64,000 nucleotides of DNA from Amycolatopsis alkalitolerans (lineage in GTDB: Bacteria; Actinomycetota; Actinomycetes; Mycobacteriales; Pseudonocardiaceae). Positions within the stretch are counted from its first letter, which is position 1; the number at the start of each line of letters is the position of its first letter. Both the position numbers and the translations under genes were made by a program. Of the stretch, positions 1 through 8,867 are shown piece by piece. The DNA is taken from assembly GCF_006152065.1 (NCBI RefSeq), contig NZ_VDFW01000004.1:1-64000 (forward strand), read 5' to 3'. A model generated the notes under the pieces. That model did not search any database. It had not been told where the DNA came from and saw only the letters and a program-made list of their open reading frames with translations.

Positions 1-519
1 AGTGTCGCCGGCCCCGGGGCGCCGGCCGGTCCGGCGCCGGGCGGTCCGGTTTCCGGTGCGGGCGTGGCCCCGGCCGCGCATGCGACGCCGGTGCCGACCA
101 GCCCCTCCGGTGGTGGCGGCGGTGCGGCGCTCGGGGTCGGCCTCGGCCTGGCCGGCGCCGGGCTGGGTGCGGCCGCCGGCAAGGCCGCGCTCGGGCGCGG
201 CAGCAAGTCGGGTGCCAAGGAGAATACGGACGAGACTGCGGCCGCGAGCACCGAACAGGCGCAGCAGGCCCACGGTGCCGCCGGCGCGCCGCAGCAGCCG
301 ATGATGTCGGCCAACGGCACGATCGGCGGCACCAACACGCCGCCGCCGACCGGGATGGGCGGGATGGGCGGGGCCGGTGCCCACGGCGGCGCCGAGGACG
401 AGGAGCACGAGCGTGCCTCGTACCTCGTCGAGGCCGATCCCGACGAGGCCTTCGGTGCCAACGTGGCGACCGCCCAGCCGGTCATCGGCGCCTGGTCCGG
501 CGAAGAGGACGAAGAGTGA
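1..519 (+). CDS. PPE-like ESX substrate, C-terminal part (5' end outside window)
   Basis: The reading frame is open from the first base, so this is the 3' part of a longer gene. The visible 172 residues are Gly/Ala/Pro-rich and low in complexity. They end in an acidic tail with the segment SYLVEADPDEAFGANVATAQ just before a terminal EDEE. Actinobacterial PPE/WXG100-type type VII secretion proteins outside Mycobacterium often end in this kind of flexible linker plus short conserved acidic tail. The stop codon overlaps the start of the first of two espG-like genes, and EspG proteins are cytosolic chaperones for PPE proteins, so context supports an ESX substrate. The folded N-terminal domain is outside the window, so the family call rests on tail and neighbours only. 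Confidence 0.6.
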   Translation, partial: SVAGPGAPAGPAPGGPVSGAGVAPAAHATPVPTSPSGGGGGAALGVGLGLAGAGLGAAAGKAALGRGSKSGAKENTDETAAASTEQAQQAHGAAGAPQQPMMSANGTIGGTNTPPPTGMGGMGGAGAHGGAEDEEHERASYLVEADPDEAFGANVATAQPVIGAWSGEEDEE

Positions 520-1319
520 CGCGTGCGGAGCTGCTGACTCCGCTGGAGCTGGACTTCCTGTGGGAGTCGTTCGGGGCCGGAGAGCTGCCGTACCCGCTCG
601 AGCTCCGGTCGCACGGGGCGACCATGGACGAGCGCGCGCGGCTGCGCCGCCAGACCATGGAAGAGCTGGCCCGCCGGGGTGTCGTGGACGGCAGGGGCCG
701 CCCAGAGCCGCACGTCGAGAACTACTTCGAGGTGCTGACCGGGTCGGAGGTGAGCCTCGATTCGGTGCACCTGCCGGCGCCGAACGCGCGTCCGCTGCTC
801 GGGGTGGCGGCCGCGCTCGGCGGTCAGGGCGTGTTCGCGGTGCACGACGAGCGGGGCTTTCACTTCAACCCGGCCCCGGCCGACGGACTGGCGACGGCGA
901 TCGTCTCGCTGCTGCCCGGAGCGCCGCGCGGCGCGGAGAAGTCGATCACCGTGCCGCTCGAGCAACTGCTCACCGGGACCGGTGCGGACTTCCTGCAACG
1001 GCGGGTGCCGGACGCTTCGGGCCGGGTAAGCGCCGACGAGGACCGCAAGGCGCTCGCCCGGCTGCAGGCCCAGCCCCGGCTGCGCGGCGGCCAGATCGGC
1101 GCGAACGCCCGTGGCCGGCTGTCCGGCAAGGTCCGGTTGCCGGTGCTGAGCTGGTTCGACACCGAGTCCGGCCGGTACTTCACGCAAGCCAGTCGCGGGC
1201 ACGACCAGCGTGACTGGATCACCATCGCCCCCGCGGACGCCGTGTCCCTGCGCCAGCGGCTGAATGAGATGCTCTCCGGTGCCGCCAGCACGACGATGGC
1301 GCCGGGAGGAGCATGGTGA
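516..1319 (+). CDS. EspG-family ESX secretion-associated chaperone (copy 1)
   Basis: A 267-residue protein of the EspG family, whose members bind the tip of PE/PPE-type substrates in the cytosol and keep them soluble for the ESX (type VII) machinery. The N-terminus reads LTPLELDFLWESFGAGELPY followed by a SHGATMDERA segment, typical of actinobacterial EspG domains. The C-terminal third has RLRGGQIGANARG and a Trp-Phe-Asp-Thr motif near residue 215. The GTG start overlaps the stop of the upstream PPE-like gene by four bases (GTGA), which points to translational coupling of substrate and chaperone. A second, clearly homologous copy follows with a seven-base overlap. The family call is firm; the partner is inferred from the neighbour. 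Confidence 0.85.
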   Translation: MTRAELLTPLELDFLWESFGAGELPYPLELRSHGATMDERARLRRQTMEELARRGVVDGRGRPEPHVENYFEVLTGSEVSLDSVHLPAPNARPLLGVAAALGGQGVFAVHDERGFHFNPAPADGLATAIVSLLPGAPRGAEKSITVPLEQLLTGTGADFLQRRVPDASGRVSADEDRKALARLQAQPRLRGGQIGANARGRLSGKVRLPVLSWFDTESGRYFTQASRGHDQRDWITIAPADAVSLRQRLNEMLSGAASTTMAPGGAW

Positions 1320-2125
1320 CCACGGGCCAGGCAGAGTTCTTCACCCCGCTGACCTTCGACTTCCTGTGGGAGGCCGCCGGGCTCGGTGAGCTGCCGTACC
1401 CGCTGCGGATCCGCTCGCACGGCGCGACCATGGACGAGCGCGCGTCGCTGCGGCGGCGCGCGGACAACGAGCTCAAGGCCCGCGGCCTGCGCGATCACTT
1501 CGGCCGGCTCGAGCCGTGGGTCGAGGAGTGGTTCACCCTGCTCGCCAGGCCCACGCTGAGCATCGACGCGCTGCACATCCCCGACTACCAGGCGCCGCCG
1601 GTCGGCCTTCTCGCCGCCGCCGACGACAGCCACGGGGTGATCGCCACCCAGACCGCCGACGGCATCTGGCTGCGCCCGGCCTTCGCCGAGGGCCTGGTCT
1701 CCACCGTCGTCGAGTCGCTGCCGCACGGCGCCCGCGGCACCGAGGCTTCCATCACATTGCCCGTAGACGAGGCGCTGGGCATCCCGCCGAACCGCGTTCC
1801 CGTGACGCCCGACGGCGCGGCCGCGCCCACCAGGTCCCGCCGCCGGACGTCGCTGAGCGATCAGGTGGCCGACCCGCGGGAGTCCTACGCCCGGCTCATC
1901 GGGCAGCCGCGACTGCGCGGCGGTCAGCTCGCGGCGAACAGCCGCAGCGAGCTGAACGGGCGCCGGCGCTCGCCGGTGCTGGCCTGGTTCGACACCTCGA
2001 CCGGCCGCTACCTCAGCCTTTCCCGCGCCGGCGGCGACGGGCGGGAGTGGATGACGGTCGCGCCCGCCGATTCGAAGACCCTGCGTTCGCGGCTGTCGGA
2101 GATGGTCGCCGGCGTCGCGTCCTGA
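1313..2125 (+). CDS. EspG-family ESX secretion-associated chaperone (copy 2)
   Basis: A 270-residue EspG-family protein and tandem paralogue of the preceding gene. Both share the N-terminal LTPL/LTFDFLWE block, the SHGATMDERA segment, an RLRGGQ stretch and a closing Trp-Phe-Asp-Thr-Ser motif. The ATG lies inside the end of copy 1 (seven-base overlap) and follows a GGGAGGA ribosome binding site. This copy carries a short Arg/Ser-rich insertion around residues 175-190 that copy 1 lacks. Two chaperones after one PPE-like gene suggest either a heteromeric chaperone or recognition of two substrates. No ESX core component (EccB-E, MycP) lies in the window, so the secretion system itself must be elsewhere. 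Confidence 0.85.
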   Translation: MVTTGQAEFFTPLTFDFLWEAAGLGELPYPLRIRSHGATMDERASLRRRADNELKARGLRDHFGRLEPWVEEWFTLLARPTLSIDALHIPDYQAPPVGLLAAADDSHGVIATQTADGIWLRPAFAEGLVSTVVESLPHGARGTEASITLPVDEALGIPPNRVPVTPDGAAAPTRSRRRTSLSDQVADPRESYARLIGQPRLRGGQLAANSRSELNGRRRSPVLAWFDTSTGRYLSLSRAGGDGREWMTVAPADSKTLRSRLSEMVAGVAS

Positions 2126-2208
2126 CCGCCGGGAACCCTCGGGCGTGATCAGCCGTTGAGCTGCAGGAGGCTCACGCGGGTGTCCAGCTCGACCGGACTG
2201 TACCCTGG

Positions 2209-2238
2209 TTGAACGGGTGTCCCCCGCGCACCGTAAGT
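2209..2238 (+). promoter_or_regulatory. possible promoter of the ftsH-fol operon
   Basis: In the 190-base gap between the second espG gene and ftsH there is a TTGAAC box at 2209-2214 and a GTAAGT box at 2233-2238, with an 18-base spacer. This resembles a weak housekeeping promoter. It sits about 80 bases upstream of the ftsH ATG, and the next four genes have no gap large enough for another promoter. The match is only moderate. Confidence 0.3.
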
Positions 2239-2316
2239 CGTTGTGTACACCGTGACGGCGGATGTCAGCATCTACCGCCTAACCAGGGAGGGTCAAGGCC
2301 AGGACGGCCGAGGCAT

Positions 2317-4662
2317 ATGGACCGGAAGCGCCTGCTCAGGAACCCACTTCTGTGGATCGTCGCGGTTCTGCTGCTCTATTTCGCGTTCAGCTCGATCTTC
2401 AACAGCGACCGCGGCTACACCCAGGTTCCCACCTCACAAGCCATCGCACAGGTTAGTGCGAACAATGTGAAGGAAGCGAATCTCCAGGACAAGGAGCAGC
2501 AGCTCAAGCTGACGCTCAACAACAAGATCAACGTCGACGGTCAGCAGGTCGACCAGATCATGACGTCGTACCCGGCGGACGCGACCGGCACGATCTACAA
2601 CGAGCTGATCGGCAAGCAGGACGTCAAGTTCACCACCACGGTGACGCAGCAGTCGTGGTTCTCCCAGCTGCTGATCTACATGATCCCGCTGGGCCTGCTG
2701 CTCCTGCTGCTGATGTGGATGATGAACAACGCCCAGGGCGGCGGCAACCGGGTGCTCAACTTCGGCAAGTCCAAGGCGAAGCAGCTCAACAAGGACATGC
2801 CCAAGACCACCTTCGGTGACGTCGCGGGTGCCGACGAGGCGGTCGAAGAGCTCTACGAGATCAAGGACTTCCTGCAGAACCCGGCGCGCTACCAGGCGCT
2901 CGGCGCGAAGATCCCGAAGGGCGTGCTGCTCTACGGCCCGCCCGGTACCGGTAAGACGCTGCTCGCGCGAGCCGTCGCCGGTGAGGCCGGGGTGCCGTTC
3001 TACACGATCTCCGGTTCGGACTTCGTCGAGATGTTCGTCGGTGTCGGCGCCTCCCGCGTGCGTGACCTGTTCGAGCAGGCCAAGCAGAACGCGCCCTGCA
3101 TCATCTTCGTCGACGAGATCGACGCGGTCGGCCGCCAGCGCGGCGCCGGCCTCGGCGGCGGGCACGACGAGCGCGAGCAGACGCTGAACCAGTTGCTCGT
3201 CGAGATGGACGGGTTCGACTCCCGCGGCGGCATCATCCTGATCGCCGCGACCAACCGCCCCGACATCCTCGACCCGGCGCTGCTGCGCCCCGGCCGGTTC
3301 GACCGGCAGATCCCGGTGTCCGCGCCGGACCTGATGGGCCGCCGCGCGATCCTGCAGGTGCACTCGAAGGGCAAGCCGCTTGCGCAGAACGTCGATCTGG
3401 AGGCCCTCGCCAAGCGCACCGTCGGGATGTCGGGTGCCGACCTGGCCAACGTGATCAACGAGGCGGCCCTGCTGACCGCCCGGCAGAACGGGCACGTGAT
3501 CAACGACGCCGCGCTCGAGGAGTCGGTCGACCGCGTGATCGGCGGGCCGGCGCGCAAGAGCCGGATCATCTCCGAGAAGGAGAAGAAGATCACGGCCTAC
3601 CACGAGGGCGGGCACGCGCTCGCCGCGTGGGCGATGCCGGACCTGGAGCCGGTGTACAAGCTGACGATCCTGCCGCGCGGCCGCACCGGCGGGCACGCGC
3701 TGGTCGTGCCCGAGGACGACAAGCAGCTGATGACCCGCTCGGAGATGATCGCGCGGCTGGTGTTCGCCCTGGGCGGGCGCACCGCCGAGGAACTGGTCTT
3801 CCACGAGCCGACCACCGGCGCGTCCTCGGATATCGAGCAGGCCACCAAGATCGCGAAGGCGATGGTCACCGAGTACGGCATGAGCGCCCGGCTCGGCGCG
3901 GTGAAGTACGGCCAGGAGCAGGGCGACCCGTTCCTCGGCCGGTCCGCGGGCCGCCAGCCCGACTACTCGCTCGAGGTGGCGCACGAGATCGACGAAGAGG
4001 TGCGCAAGCTCATCGAGACCGCGCACACCGAGGCCTACGAGGTGCTGAACACCTACCGGGACGTCCTCGACGATCTGGTGAGGGAGCTGCTGGAGAAGGA
4101 GACCCTGCAGCGTAAGGACCTCGAGCGGATCTTCGCGACGGTCGAGAAGCGGCCGCACATCACCGTGTTCAACGAGTTCGGTGAGCGCACTCCGTCGGAC
4201 AAACCGCCCATCAAGACCCCGGGCGAGCTGGCGATGGAGCGGGGCGAGCCGTGGCCGCCGCCGCAGGAGCAGCCCGCTCCGCGCCCGGCGCCGGCCCCGG
4301 TCGGTACGGCGCGCGGCGGTGCGGACGTGCCCGCCGGCCCGCCGCAGTACACCCAGCCCGAACCCGCGGCCAACCCGTACGCCCCGCCGGCAGGCGGTCC
4401 GAACGGCGGCGGCCGGTACAACCCGGCGAACGGCAGTGGCCAGTGGCCGCAGCCGTCCGGTGGCCAGGGCGGCCCGCCGAACTACGGCGCCCCTCCGGGG
4501 TGGCGGCCGGCGACCGAGCCGGGCAGCGGTCAGCAGTGGCGCCCGCCGTCGGAGGAGTGGCGTCAGCAGCCGGGCGAGGAGCAGCAGCGCGGTAACTGGT
4601 TCGGTGGGTCGGGCGAGGGCCGTCGTGACCCGGATGATCAGGACGGTCAACATCGACAGTGA
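2317..4662 (+). CDS. ftsH: ATP-dependent zinc metalloprotease FtsH
   Basis: A 781-residue membrane-anchored AAA+ protease that degrades misassembled membrane proteins and some cytosolic regulators. I chose the ATG at 2317 because it opens directly on [13 protein letters not shown] and the first transmembrane helix; upstream in-frame starts add a segment unlike FtsH. Visible in order: a first helix (about residues 10-27), an extracytoplasmic domain, a second helix around residues 115-137, Walker A GPPGTGKT near residue 208, Walker B IIFVDEID, the second region of homology ending RPGRFDRQ, and the zinc site HEGGH near residue 429. The last 120 residues are a Pro/Gly/Gln-rich tail longer than in Escherichia coli FtsH but usual in actinobacteria. 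The 3' end overlaps folE. Confidence 0.97.
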   Translation: MDRKRLLRNPLLWIVAVLLLYFAFSSIFNSDRGYTQVPTSQAIAQVSANNVKEANLQDKEQQLKLTLNNKINVDGQQVDQIMTSYPADATGTIYNELIGKQDVKFTTTVTQQSWFSQLLIYMIPLGLLLLLLMWMMNNAQGGGNRVLNFGKSKAKQLNKDMPKTTFGDVAGADEAVEELYEIKDFLQNPARYQALGAKIPKGVLLYGPPGTGKTLLARAVAGEAGVPFYTISGSDFVEMFVGVGASRVRDLFEQAKQNAPCIIFVDEIDAVGRQRGAGLGGGHDEREQTLNQLLVEMDGFDSRGGIILIAATNRPDILDPALLRPGRFDRQIPVSAPDLMGRRAILQVHSKGKPLAQNVDLEALAKRTVGMSGADLANVINEAALLTARQNGHVINDAALEESVDRVIGGPARKSRIISEKEKKITAYHEGGHALAAWAMPDLEPVYKLTILPRGRTGGHALVVPEDDKQLMTRSEMIARLVFALGGRTAEELVFHEPTTGASSDIEQATKIAKAMVTEYGMSARLGAVKYGQEQGDPFLGRSAGRQPDYSLEVAHEIDEEVRKLIETAHTEAYEVLNTYRDVLDDLVRELLEKETLQRKDLERIFATVEKRPHITVFNEFGERTPSDKPPIKTPGELAMERGEPWPPPQEQPAPRPAPAPVGTARGGADVPAGPPQYTQPEPAANPYAPPAGGPNGGGRYNPANGSGQWPQPSGGQGGPPNYGAPPGWRPATEPGSGQQWRPPSEEWRQQPGEEQQRGNWFGGSGEGRRDPDDQDGQHRQ

Positions 4663-6226
4663 GCTGACCCGCGAGCCCGGGCCGGTGTTCGATCAGGCAC
4701 GCGCCGAGAAGGCCGTGCGTGAATTGTTGCTGGCCGTGGGCGAGGACCCGGATCGGGACGGTCTTGCCGACACCCCGGCCCGGGTCGCGCGGGCTTATCA
4801 GGAGATGTTCGCCGGCCTGTACACCGATCCGGACTCGGTGCTGGACCGCACCTTCGACGAGTCCCACGAAGAGATGGTGCTGGTCACGGACATCCCGCTG
4901 TATAGCTTCTGCGTGCCGAGCAAGCAGACGGTGAACGCCGTTGACGGCACGAAGCAGGCGCGCGACGTCCAGGTTGGGGACAAGCTGTGGACCCTGGTCG
5001 GGGGCAACGTCGAGGAGACGACGGTGACGCAGATCACGTCGCACAAGACGCGCGATCTGGTCGAGGTCGTGACGTCCGAGGGCAGCTTCCGTGTTACCCC
5101 GGACCATCCTCTTGCGACGCCCAAGGGCTGGATGGAAGCGAAGGACGTCGAGGGCACGTTCATCGAGTGGACGGCTGCCCGGAAGCTGTGCCGCGACCGG
5201 TGGAAGCCGACGCTCGGCTATGACTTCGGGTATGTGATCGGCTCGGTCTGCGCCGATGGCACGGTCGCCGAGCGGTACGTGTCCCTGATCGTCAATGATC
5301 GTGATTACGCGAAGAAGTTCGCCGAGGCGTTGCACGGTGCGTTCGGTATCGACGCCAAGGTCGAGGCGGTGACCCGGCCTTCCGGGTATCTCAACCGTCC
5401 GGCACCTGGTTTCCGGGTGCGAGTCGTGTCGTCGTACCTCGCCGACCTGCTGAGGCAGTACGTCGGCGGCGACGCGCATCACCAGCGTCAGCGCTTCCCG
5501 ATGGTCGTGTTGAATGACCTGTCCACGTTCAACGGTTTCCTCGATGGCTACGTCGATGGAGACGGTTTCCGTTCGAAGCGTAGTGCGGGCCGCATTATCG
5601 TTAGCGCGAACGTTCCGTTCCTTGAAGACCTGGCGACCGTCATCGGCGCTCGATTCTCACCGAGGACCACCACGGCATCGCGGCTATATGTTGCGGACAG
5701 TTGGTTCCGGCGGCATGGATTCCCGCAGGATGACTACGCCACCGACCTGATCGAGTCCGAATACGTCGAGGTGAAATCGGTCCGTCCGATCGTTGCGACG
5801 GGCGCCAAGCCGTACACCGTTTACAGTTTCACCTGCGAGCCGCACCCGACCTTTTTGATTTCGGGGCATTTAAGTCATAACTGCGAGCACCATTTACTCC
5901 CATTTCACGGTGTGGCTCATGTCGGCTACATCCCGAACGGGCACGGCAAGGTCACCGGCCTGTCGAAGCTTTCGCGCCTGGTCGATCTCTACGCCAAACG
6001 CCCGCAGGTGCAGGAGCGGCTGACCTCGCAGGTCGCCGACGCGCTGGACCGCAGGCTCAAGCCGCGCGGCGTGATCGTCGTGATCGAGGCCGAGCATCTG
6101 TGCATGTCGATGCGCGGCATCCGCAAACCGGGCGCCCGCACGATGACCTCGGCGGTGCGAGGGCTGCTGCAGTCTTCGGCCACCACGCGGGCGGAAGCCC
6201 TGGAGTTGATCAAGGGCCGCCGGTGA
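4625..6226 (+). CDS. folE: GTP cyclohydrolase I precursor interrupted by an intein
   Basis: First enzyme of folate synthesis, converting GTP to 7,8-dihydroneopterin triphosphate. The 533-residue precursor contains a 324-residue intein; the joined exteins give 209 residues, normal for FolE. The N-extein carries the [11 protein letters not shown] region and ends DIPLYSF. The C-extein starts [10 protein letters not shown], supplying the first zinc cysteine and the His-His pair, and later has [12 protein letters not shown] with the second zinc cysteine. The enzyme therefore cannot bind its catalytic zinc until splicing occurs. The GTG at 4625 overlaps ftsH by 38 bases; an ATG at 4634 is an alternative start. 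The stop overlaps the folP start. Two rare TTA leucine codons occur, at 5870 and 5894, on either side of the downstream splice junction. Confidence 0.95.
   Translation: MTRMIRTVNIDSELTREPGPVFDQARAEKAVRELLLAVGEDPDRDGLADTPARVARAYQEMFAGLYTDPDSVLDRTFDESHEEMVLVTDIPLYSFCVPSKQTVNAVDGTKQARDVQVGDKLWTLVGGNVEETTVTQITSHKTRDLVEVVTSEGSFRVTPDHPLATPKGWMEAKDVEGTFIEWTAARKLCRDRWKPTLGYDFGYVIGSVCADGTVAERYVSLIVNDRDYAKKFAEALHGAFGIDAKVEAVTRPSGYLNRPAPGFRVRVVSSYLADLLRQYVGGDAHHQRQRFPMVVLNDLSTFNGFLDGYVDGDGFRSKRSAGRIIVSANVPFLEDLATVIGARFSPRTTTASRLYVADSWFRRHGFPQDDYATDLIESEYVEVKSVRPIVATGAKPYTVYSFTCEPHPTFLISGHLSHNCEHHLLPFHGVAHVGYIPNGHGKVTGLSKLSRLVDLYAKRPQVQERLTSQVADALDRRLKPRGVIVVIEAEHLCMSMRGIRKPGARTMTSAVRGLLQSSATTRAEALELIKGRR
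4910..5881 (+). mobile_element. Intein with LAGLIDADG homing endonuclease in FolE
   Basis: This in-frame 324-residue insertion has all the splicing blocks. Residue 1 is Cys. Block B contains TPDH (Thr63, His66). Block F reads [16 protein letters not shown] near residues 304-319. Block G ends His323-Asn324, followed by Cys as the first C-extein residue. Between blocks B and F lie two LAGLIDADG (DOD) motifs, IGSVCADG (110-117) and [10 protein letters not shown] (210-219), both keeping the acidic residue, so the homing endonuclease may still cut. Its third-position GC is visibly lower than in the flanking extein, most clearly in its last 60 bases. The boundaries are set by the splicing residues and by continuity of the FolE sequence on both sides. 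Confidence 0.95.
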
Positions 6227-7062
6227 GTGCCGCCCTGCCCTCGCCGGGGCGGTGTGTCGTGATGGGCGTGCTGAACGTCACGCCCGATTCGTTCTCCGAC
6301 GGCGGCCGGTATCTCGACGCCGACTCGGCGCTCGCCCACGCGCACGAGATGTGGGCGCGCGGCGCGGACATCATCGACGTCGGCGGTGAGTCGACCCGGC
6401 CCGGCGCGTTGCGGGTGGACGCGCAGACCGAGATCGATCGCGTGCTGCCGGTCATCCGGGCGCTGGCCGAGGACGGGTTGCGCCTCTCGGTGGACACGAC
6501 GCGGGCGGCGGTGGCCGAAGCGGCGCTGGACGCGGGCGCCCGGATCATCAACGACGTCTCGGGCGGGCTCGCCGACCCGAACATGGCGAAGGTCGCGGCG
6601 GCCACCGAAGCGCCGTGGATCCTGATGCACTGGCGCGGCCACAGCAAGGACATGAACAGCCTCGCCCAGTACGAGGACGTGGTCGCGGACGTCCGCGCGG
6701 AACTGAGCGCCCGCGTGGACGCGGCGCTGGCCGCCGGGGTCGCGGCCGAGCGCATCGTGATCGACCCGGGGCTCGGGTTCGCCAAGCACGCACCGCAGGA
6801 CTGGGCACTCCTGCACAATCTGGCGTCCTTTGTGGACATGGGATTCCCGGTGCTGGTCGGCGCGTCCCGGAAGCGGTTCCTCGGCCGCCTGCTCGCGGAC
6901 GCCGAGGGCACCCCGAGGCGGCCCTCCGGGCGCGAGGACGCGACGGCCGCGATCTCCGCCCTCGCCGCGGCAGCCGGGGCCTGGGGCGTGCGGGTCCACT
7001 CGGTCGGCGCGTCGCTCGACGCCGTCGCGGTGGCGGCGGCCTGGCGACGCGGGCATGAGTGA
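6223..7062 (+). CDS. folP: Dihydropteroate synthase
   Basis: A 279-residue cytosolic enzyme joining 6-hydroxymethyl-dihydropterin diphosphate and p-aminobenzoate to make dihydropteroate; it is the sulfonamide target. The N-terminus carries the family signature [16 protein letters not shown] and then a [11 protein letters not shown] loop. Further on are the TIM-barrel motifs [21 protein letters not shown] and DPGLGFAK, and near the C-terminus GASRKRFLG. Length is typical. The GTG at 6223 overlaps the folE stop by four bases; longer in-frame extensions would lie inside folE and do not resemble FolP. It is third in the ftsH-folE-folP-folB-folK run. Confidence 0.96.
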   Translation: MSAALPSPGRCVVMGVLNVTPDSFSDGGRYLDADSALAHAHEMWARGADIIDVGGESTRPGALRVDAQTEIDRVLPVIRALAEDGLRLSVDTTRAAVAEAALDAGARIINDVSGGLADPNMAKVAAATEAPWILMHWRGHSKDMNSLAQYEDVVADVRAELSARVDAALAAGVAAERIVIDPGLGFAKHAPQDWALLHNLASFVDMGFPVLVGASRKRFLGRLLADAEGTPRRPSGREDATAAISALAAAAGAWGVRVHSVGASLDAVAVAAAWRRGHE

Positions 7063-7414
7063 CCGGATCACGCTGACCGGGCTGCGCGTGTTCGGCCGGC
7101 ACGGCGTATTCGAGCACGAGAAGCGCGAAGGCCAGGAGTTCGTCGTGGACATCACGGTGTGGCTGGACCTTTCCGCGGCGGCGAGCACGGACGAGCTCAC
7201 CAAGACGCTGCATTACGGCGAACTGGCGGAGTTGGCGGCCGGCATCGTCGGCGGCGAACCGTACGACCTGATCGAGAGCGTGGCCGGCCGGATCGCCGGC
7301 GAGGTCCTCGAGGACCGGCGGCTGCGGGCGGTCGAGGTGACCGTGCACAAGCCGTCCGCGCCGATCCCGCTGACCTTCGACGACGTCGCGGTGACCATCC
7401 GGCGGGAGCGATGA
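7055..7414 (+). CDS. folB: Dihydroneopterin aldolase
   Basis: A 119-residue enzyme that cleaves 7,8-dihydroneopterin to 6-hydroxymethyl-7,8-dihydropterin and glycolaldehyde. The sequence shows GLRVFGRHGVFEHEKREGQE at the N-terminus (the family HGV/HGxxxxE region), LHYGELAEL in the middle and VTVHKPSAPIP near the end, the last including the catalytic lysine region. The start overlaps the end of folP by eight bases, and the stop overlaps the folK start by four (ATGA), so folP, folB and folK are almost certainly translated from one message. Confidence 0.95.
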   Translation: MSDRITLTGLRVFGRHGVFEHEKREGQEFVVDITVWLDLSAAASTDELTKTLHYGELAELAAGIVGGEPYDLIESVAGRIAGEVLEDRRLRAVEVTVHKPSAPIPLTFDDVAVTIRRER

Positions 7415-7911
7415 GCCGCGCGGTGCTCTCGCTGGGCTCGAACCTCGGCGACCGGCTCGGCCACCTGAAGTCCGTGGTGACCGGCCTCGGCGAGGCGCTC
7501 GTCGCGGTGTCCACCGTGTACGAAACGAAACCGTGGGGCGTCGAGGACCAGCCGGACTTCCTGAACGCGGTGTGCGTCGTGGACGATCCCGCGCGGGACG
7601 AATGGGCGTGGCTGCGCGCCGGGCAGTCCTTCGAACAGGCGGCCGGGCGGGTGCGCGAGCTGCGATGGGGCCCGCGCACGCTCGACGTGGACGTCGTGAC
7701 CGTGGACGGGGTGCGCTCGGATGACCCCGAACTGCTGCTGCCGCATCCCGGCACCCCCGAGCGCGCCAGCGTGCTGATCCCCTGGCTGGAGATCGAACCG
7801 GACGCGGTCCTGCCCGGCCACGGCCCGATCCGCGCACTCCTGTCCGCGCTGCCCGAGGCGGACCGGGCGGGTGTGCACCCCCGCCCGGAGCTCAGGCTGG
7901 CAGCGCCCTGA
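7411..7911 (+). CDS. folK: 6-hydroxymethyl-7,8-dihydropterin pyrophosphokinase
   Basis: A 166-residue HPPK that transfers pyrophosphate from ATP to 6-hydroxymethyl-dihydropterin, making the FolP substrate. The N-terminus begins LSLGSNLGDRLGHL, the middle has VYETKPWGVEDQPDFLNAV, and the nucleotide/pterin site appears as RWGPRTLDVDVV and LPHPGTPERASVL. It is the last folate gene of the operon and ends in a 20-base convergent overlap with the merR-type gene on the other strand, so the operon has no obvious room for its own terminator. In M. tuberculosis the DUF3180 gene follows folK directly; here a regulator gene has been inserted between them. Confidence 0.95.
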   Translation: MSRAVLSLGSNLGDRLGHLKSVVTGLGEALVAVSTVYETKPWGVEDQPDFLNAVCVVDDPARDEWAWLRAGQSFEQAAGRVRELRWGPRTLDVDVVTVDGVRSDDPELLLPHPGTPERASVLIPWLEIEPDAVLPGHGPIRALLSALPEADRAGVHPRPELRLAAP

Positions 7912-8815
7912 GTGCCGCGATCGTCCACGTTATCGCCTGCTGGTGCCACGGCACGGGCTGCCAGCCGTTGATGATCGCGAGCAGGTGCCAGTAGCGCGCG
8001 GCCCGCTCATCGCTGCCGGACTCGATACGTTCGGCCAGCTCACCGGGTGATCGCGCGCCCGAAGCCTGGACGATCTCCTCGGCCAGGCCGCGACCTTCCG
8101 CCGAACCAGGCTCCAGACCCGCGTCCAGATACTCCTGGGCCCGTGCGTTCCACTCGAACCAGTGCTCGCGCTGCGCCGCCGACGGGCTCAGATCCGCACC
8201 CGCTTCGCGTTCGGCCGCGTGCCGTTCGCTCATCCCGCGGATCGTGGCGCGGAACGACGGGTCCTGGATCAGCTCCGCGAACTCGACCCACGCTTCGACC
8301 TGCTCGGGCGCCGGATCGTCGGGCAGGTTCGGTTTCACCGCACGCATGCCCGAGGCGAACTCCGGATCCACGTTCAGGCCGCCGGAAACCTCGTCCCAGA
8401 ACTCGTCCACGAGGCGCGCCCGCTCCTCGTCGGACATCGATGCCAGCTTGTTCATCAGTTTCACTTCCTCCGGTTCGGATTCCCTTTTCACGACCGCACG
8501 CAGCACCGCGCGCCGCAGCCGCAACCGGCGGATCTGCTCGTCGAGTGCGTCCAGATGCCGGGCCGCGAGTGCCGGCACGCTGACCCGCGACTCGAGGACC
8601 TGCGCCACGTCATCCAGGCCGACGCCCAGCTCGCGCAAGGTTCTGATCAGCTCGAGCCGGGCCAGCGACCGGGTGTCGTAGAGCCGGTAGCCCGCGGGTG
8701 TGCGGTCGGTGGGAGGGAGGAGTCCCTCATCGGAGTAGAACCGGATCGTCTTGACCGGCAGGCCGGTGCGGCGCGCCAGCTCACCGATGGTGAACTTCCT
8801 GCTCACGGAATCCAT
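7892..8815 (-). CDS. MerR-family transcriptional regulator
   Basis: A protein of up to 307 residues with an N-terminal MerR winged helix-turn-helix (FTIGELARRTGLPVKTIRFY, then YSDEGLLPP and an RLYDTRSLARLELI segment), a dimerisation helix, and a roughly 180-residue helical C-terminal domain rich in Trp and acidic residues that is presumably a ligand sensor. The ATG at 8815 is listed, but a classical MerR promoter upstream puts transcription start next to the in-frame GTG at 8806, so a leaderless product of 304 residues beginning VSRKFTIGEL is just as likely. The gene breaks an otherwise conserved folK-DUF3180 order and lies opposite to both neighbours, so it looks like a later insertion. The ligand is unknown. 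Confidence 0.9.
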   Translation of the reverse strand: MDSVSRKFTIGELARRTGLPVKTIRFYSDEGLLPPTDRTPAGYRLYDTRSLARLELIRTLRELGVGLDDVAQVLESRVSVPALAARHLDALDEQIRRLRLRRAVLRAVVKRESEPEEVKLMNKLASMSDEERARLVDEFWDEVSGGLNVDPEFASGMRAVKPNLPDDPAPEQVEAWVEFAELIQDPSFRATIRGMSERHAAEREAGADLSPSAAQREHWFEWNARAQEYLDAGLEPGSAEGRGLAEEIVQASGARSPGELAERIESGSDERAARYWHLLAIINGWQPVPWHQQAITWTIAALRALPA

Positions 8816-8844
8816 CCTGATGTCTCCACTGGCTGGAGAGTCAA
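8814..8844 (-). promoter_or_regulatory. MerR-type promoter with 19-bp spacer and dyad operator
   Basis: Reading on the minus strand, TTGACT (8844-8839) and CAGGAT (8819-8814) are separated by exactly 19 bases, the overlong spacer typical of promoters that MerR proteins activate by DNA distortion. The spacer holds the dyad TCTCCA/TGGAGA (8823-8828 and 8834-8839). Transcription would start at about 8807-8806, at the GTG codon of the merR gene itself. The site therefore predicts autoregulation and a leaderless mRNA. The divergent DUF3180 start lies only 24 bases from the -35 box. Confidence 0.75.
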
Positions 8845-8867
8845 GCTTCGCACGGTACGGTTGGTTC

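Noticed and set aside
2434-4653. Long open frame of 739 codons on the minus strand
   Set aside because: It is antisense to ftsH; the Leu/Arg/His/Val-rich translation has no motif. GC-rich codon use makes such frames by chance.
4910-5881. Insertion in folE considered as a group II intron or frameshifted gene
   Set aside because: The frame stays open throughout and all protein-splicing blocks and both endonuclease motifs are present.
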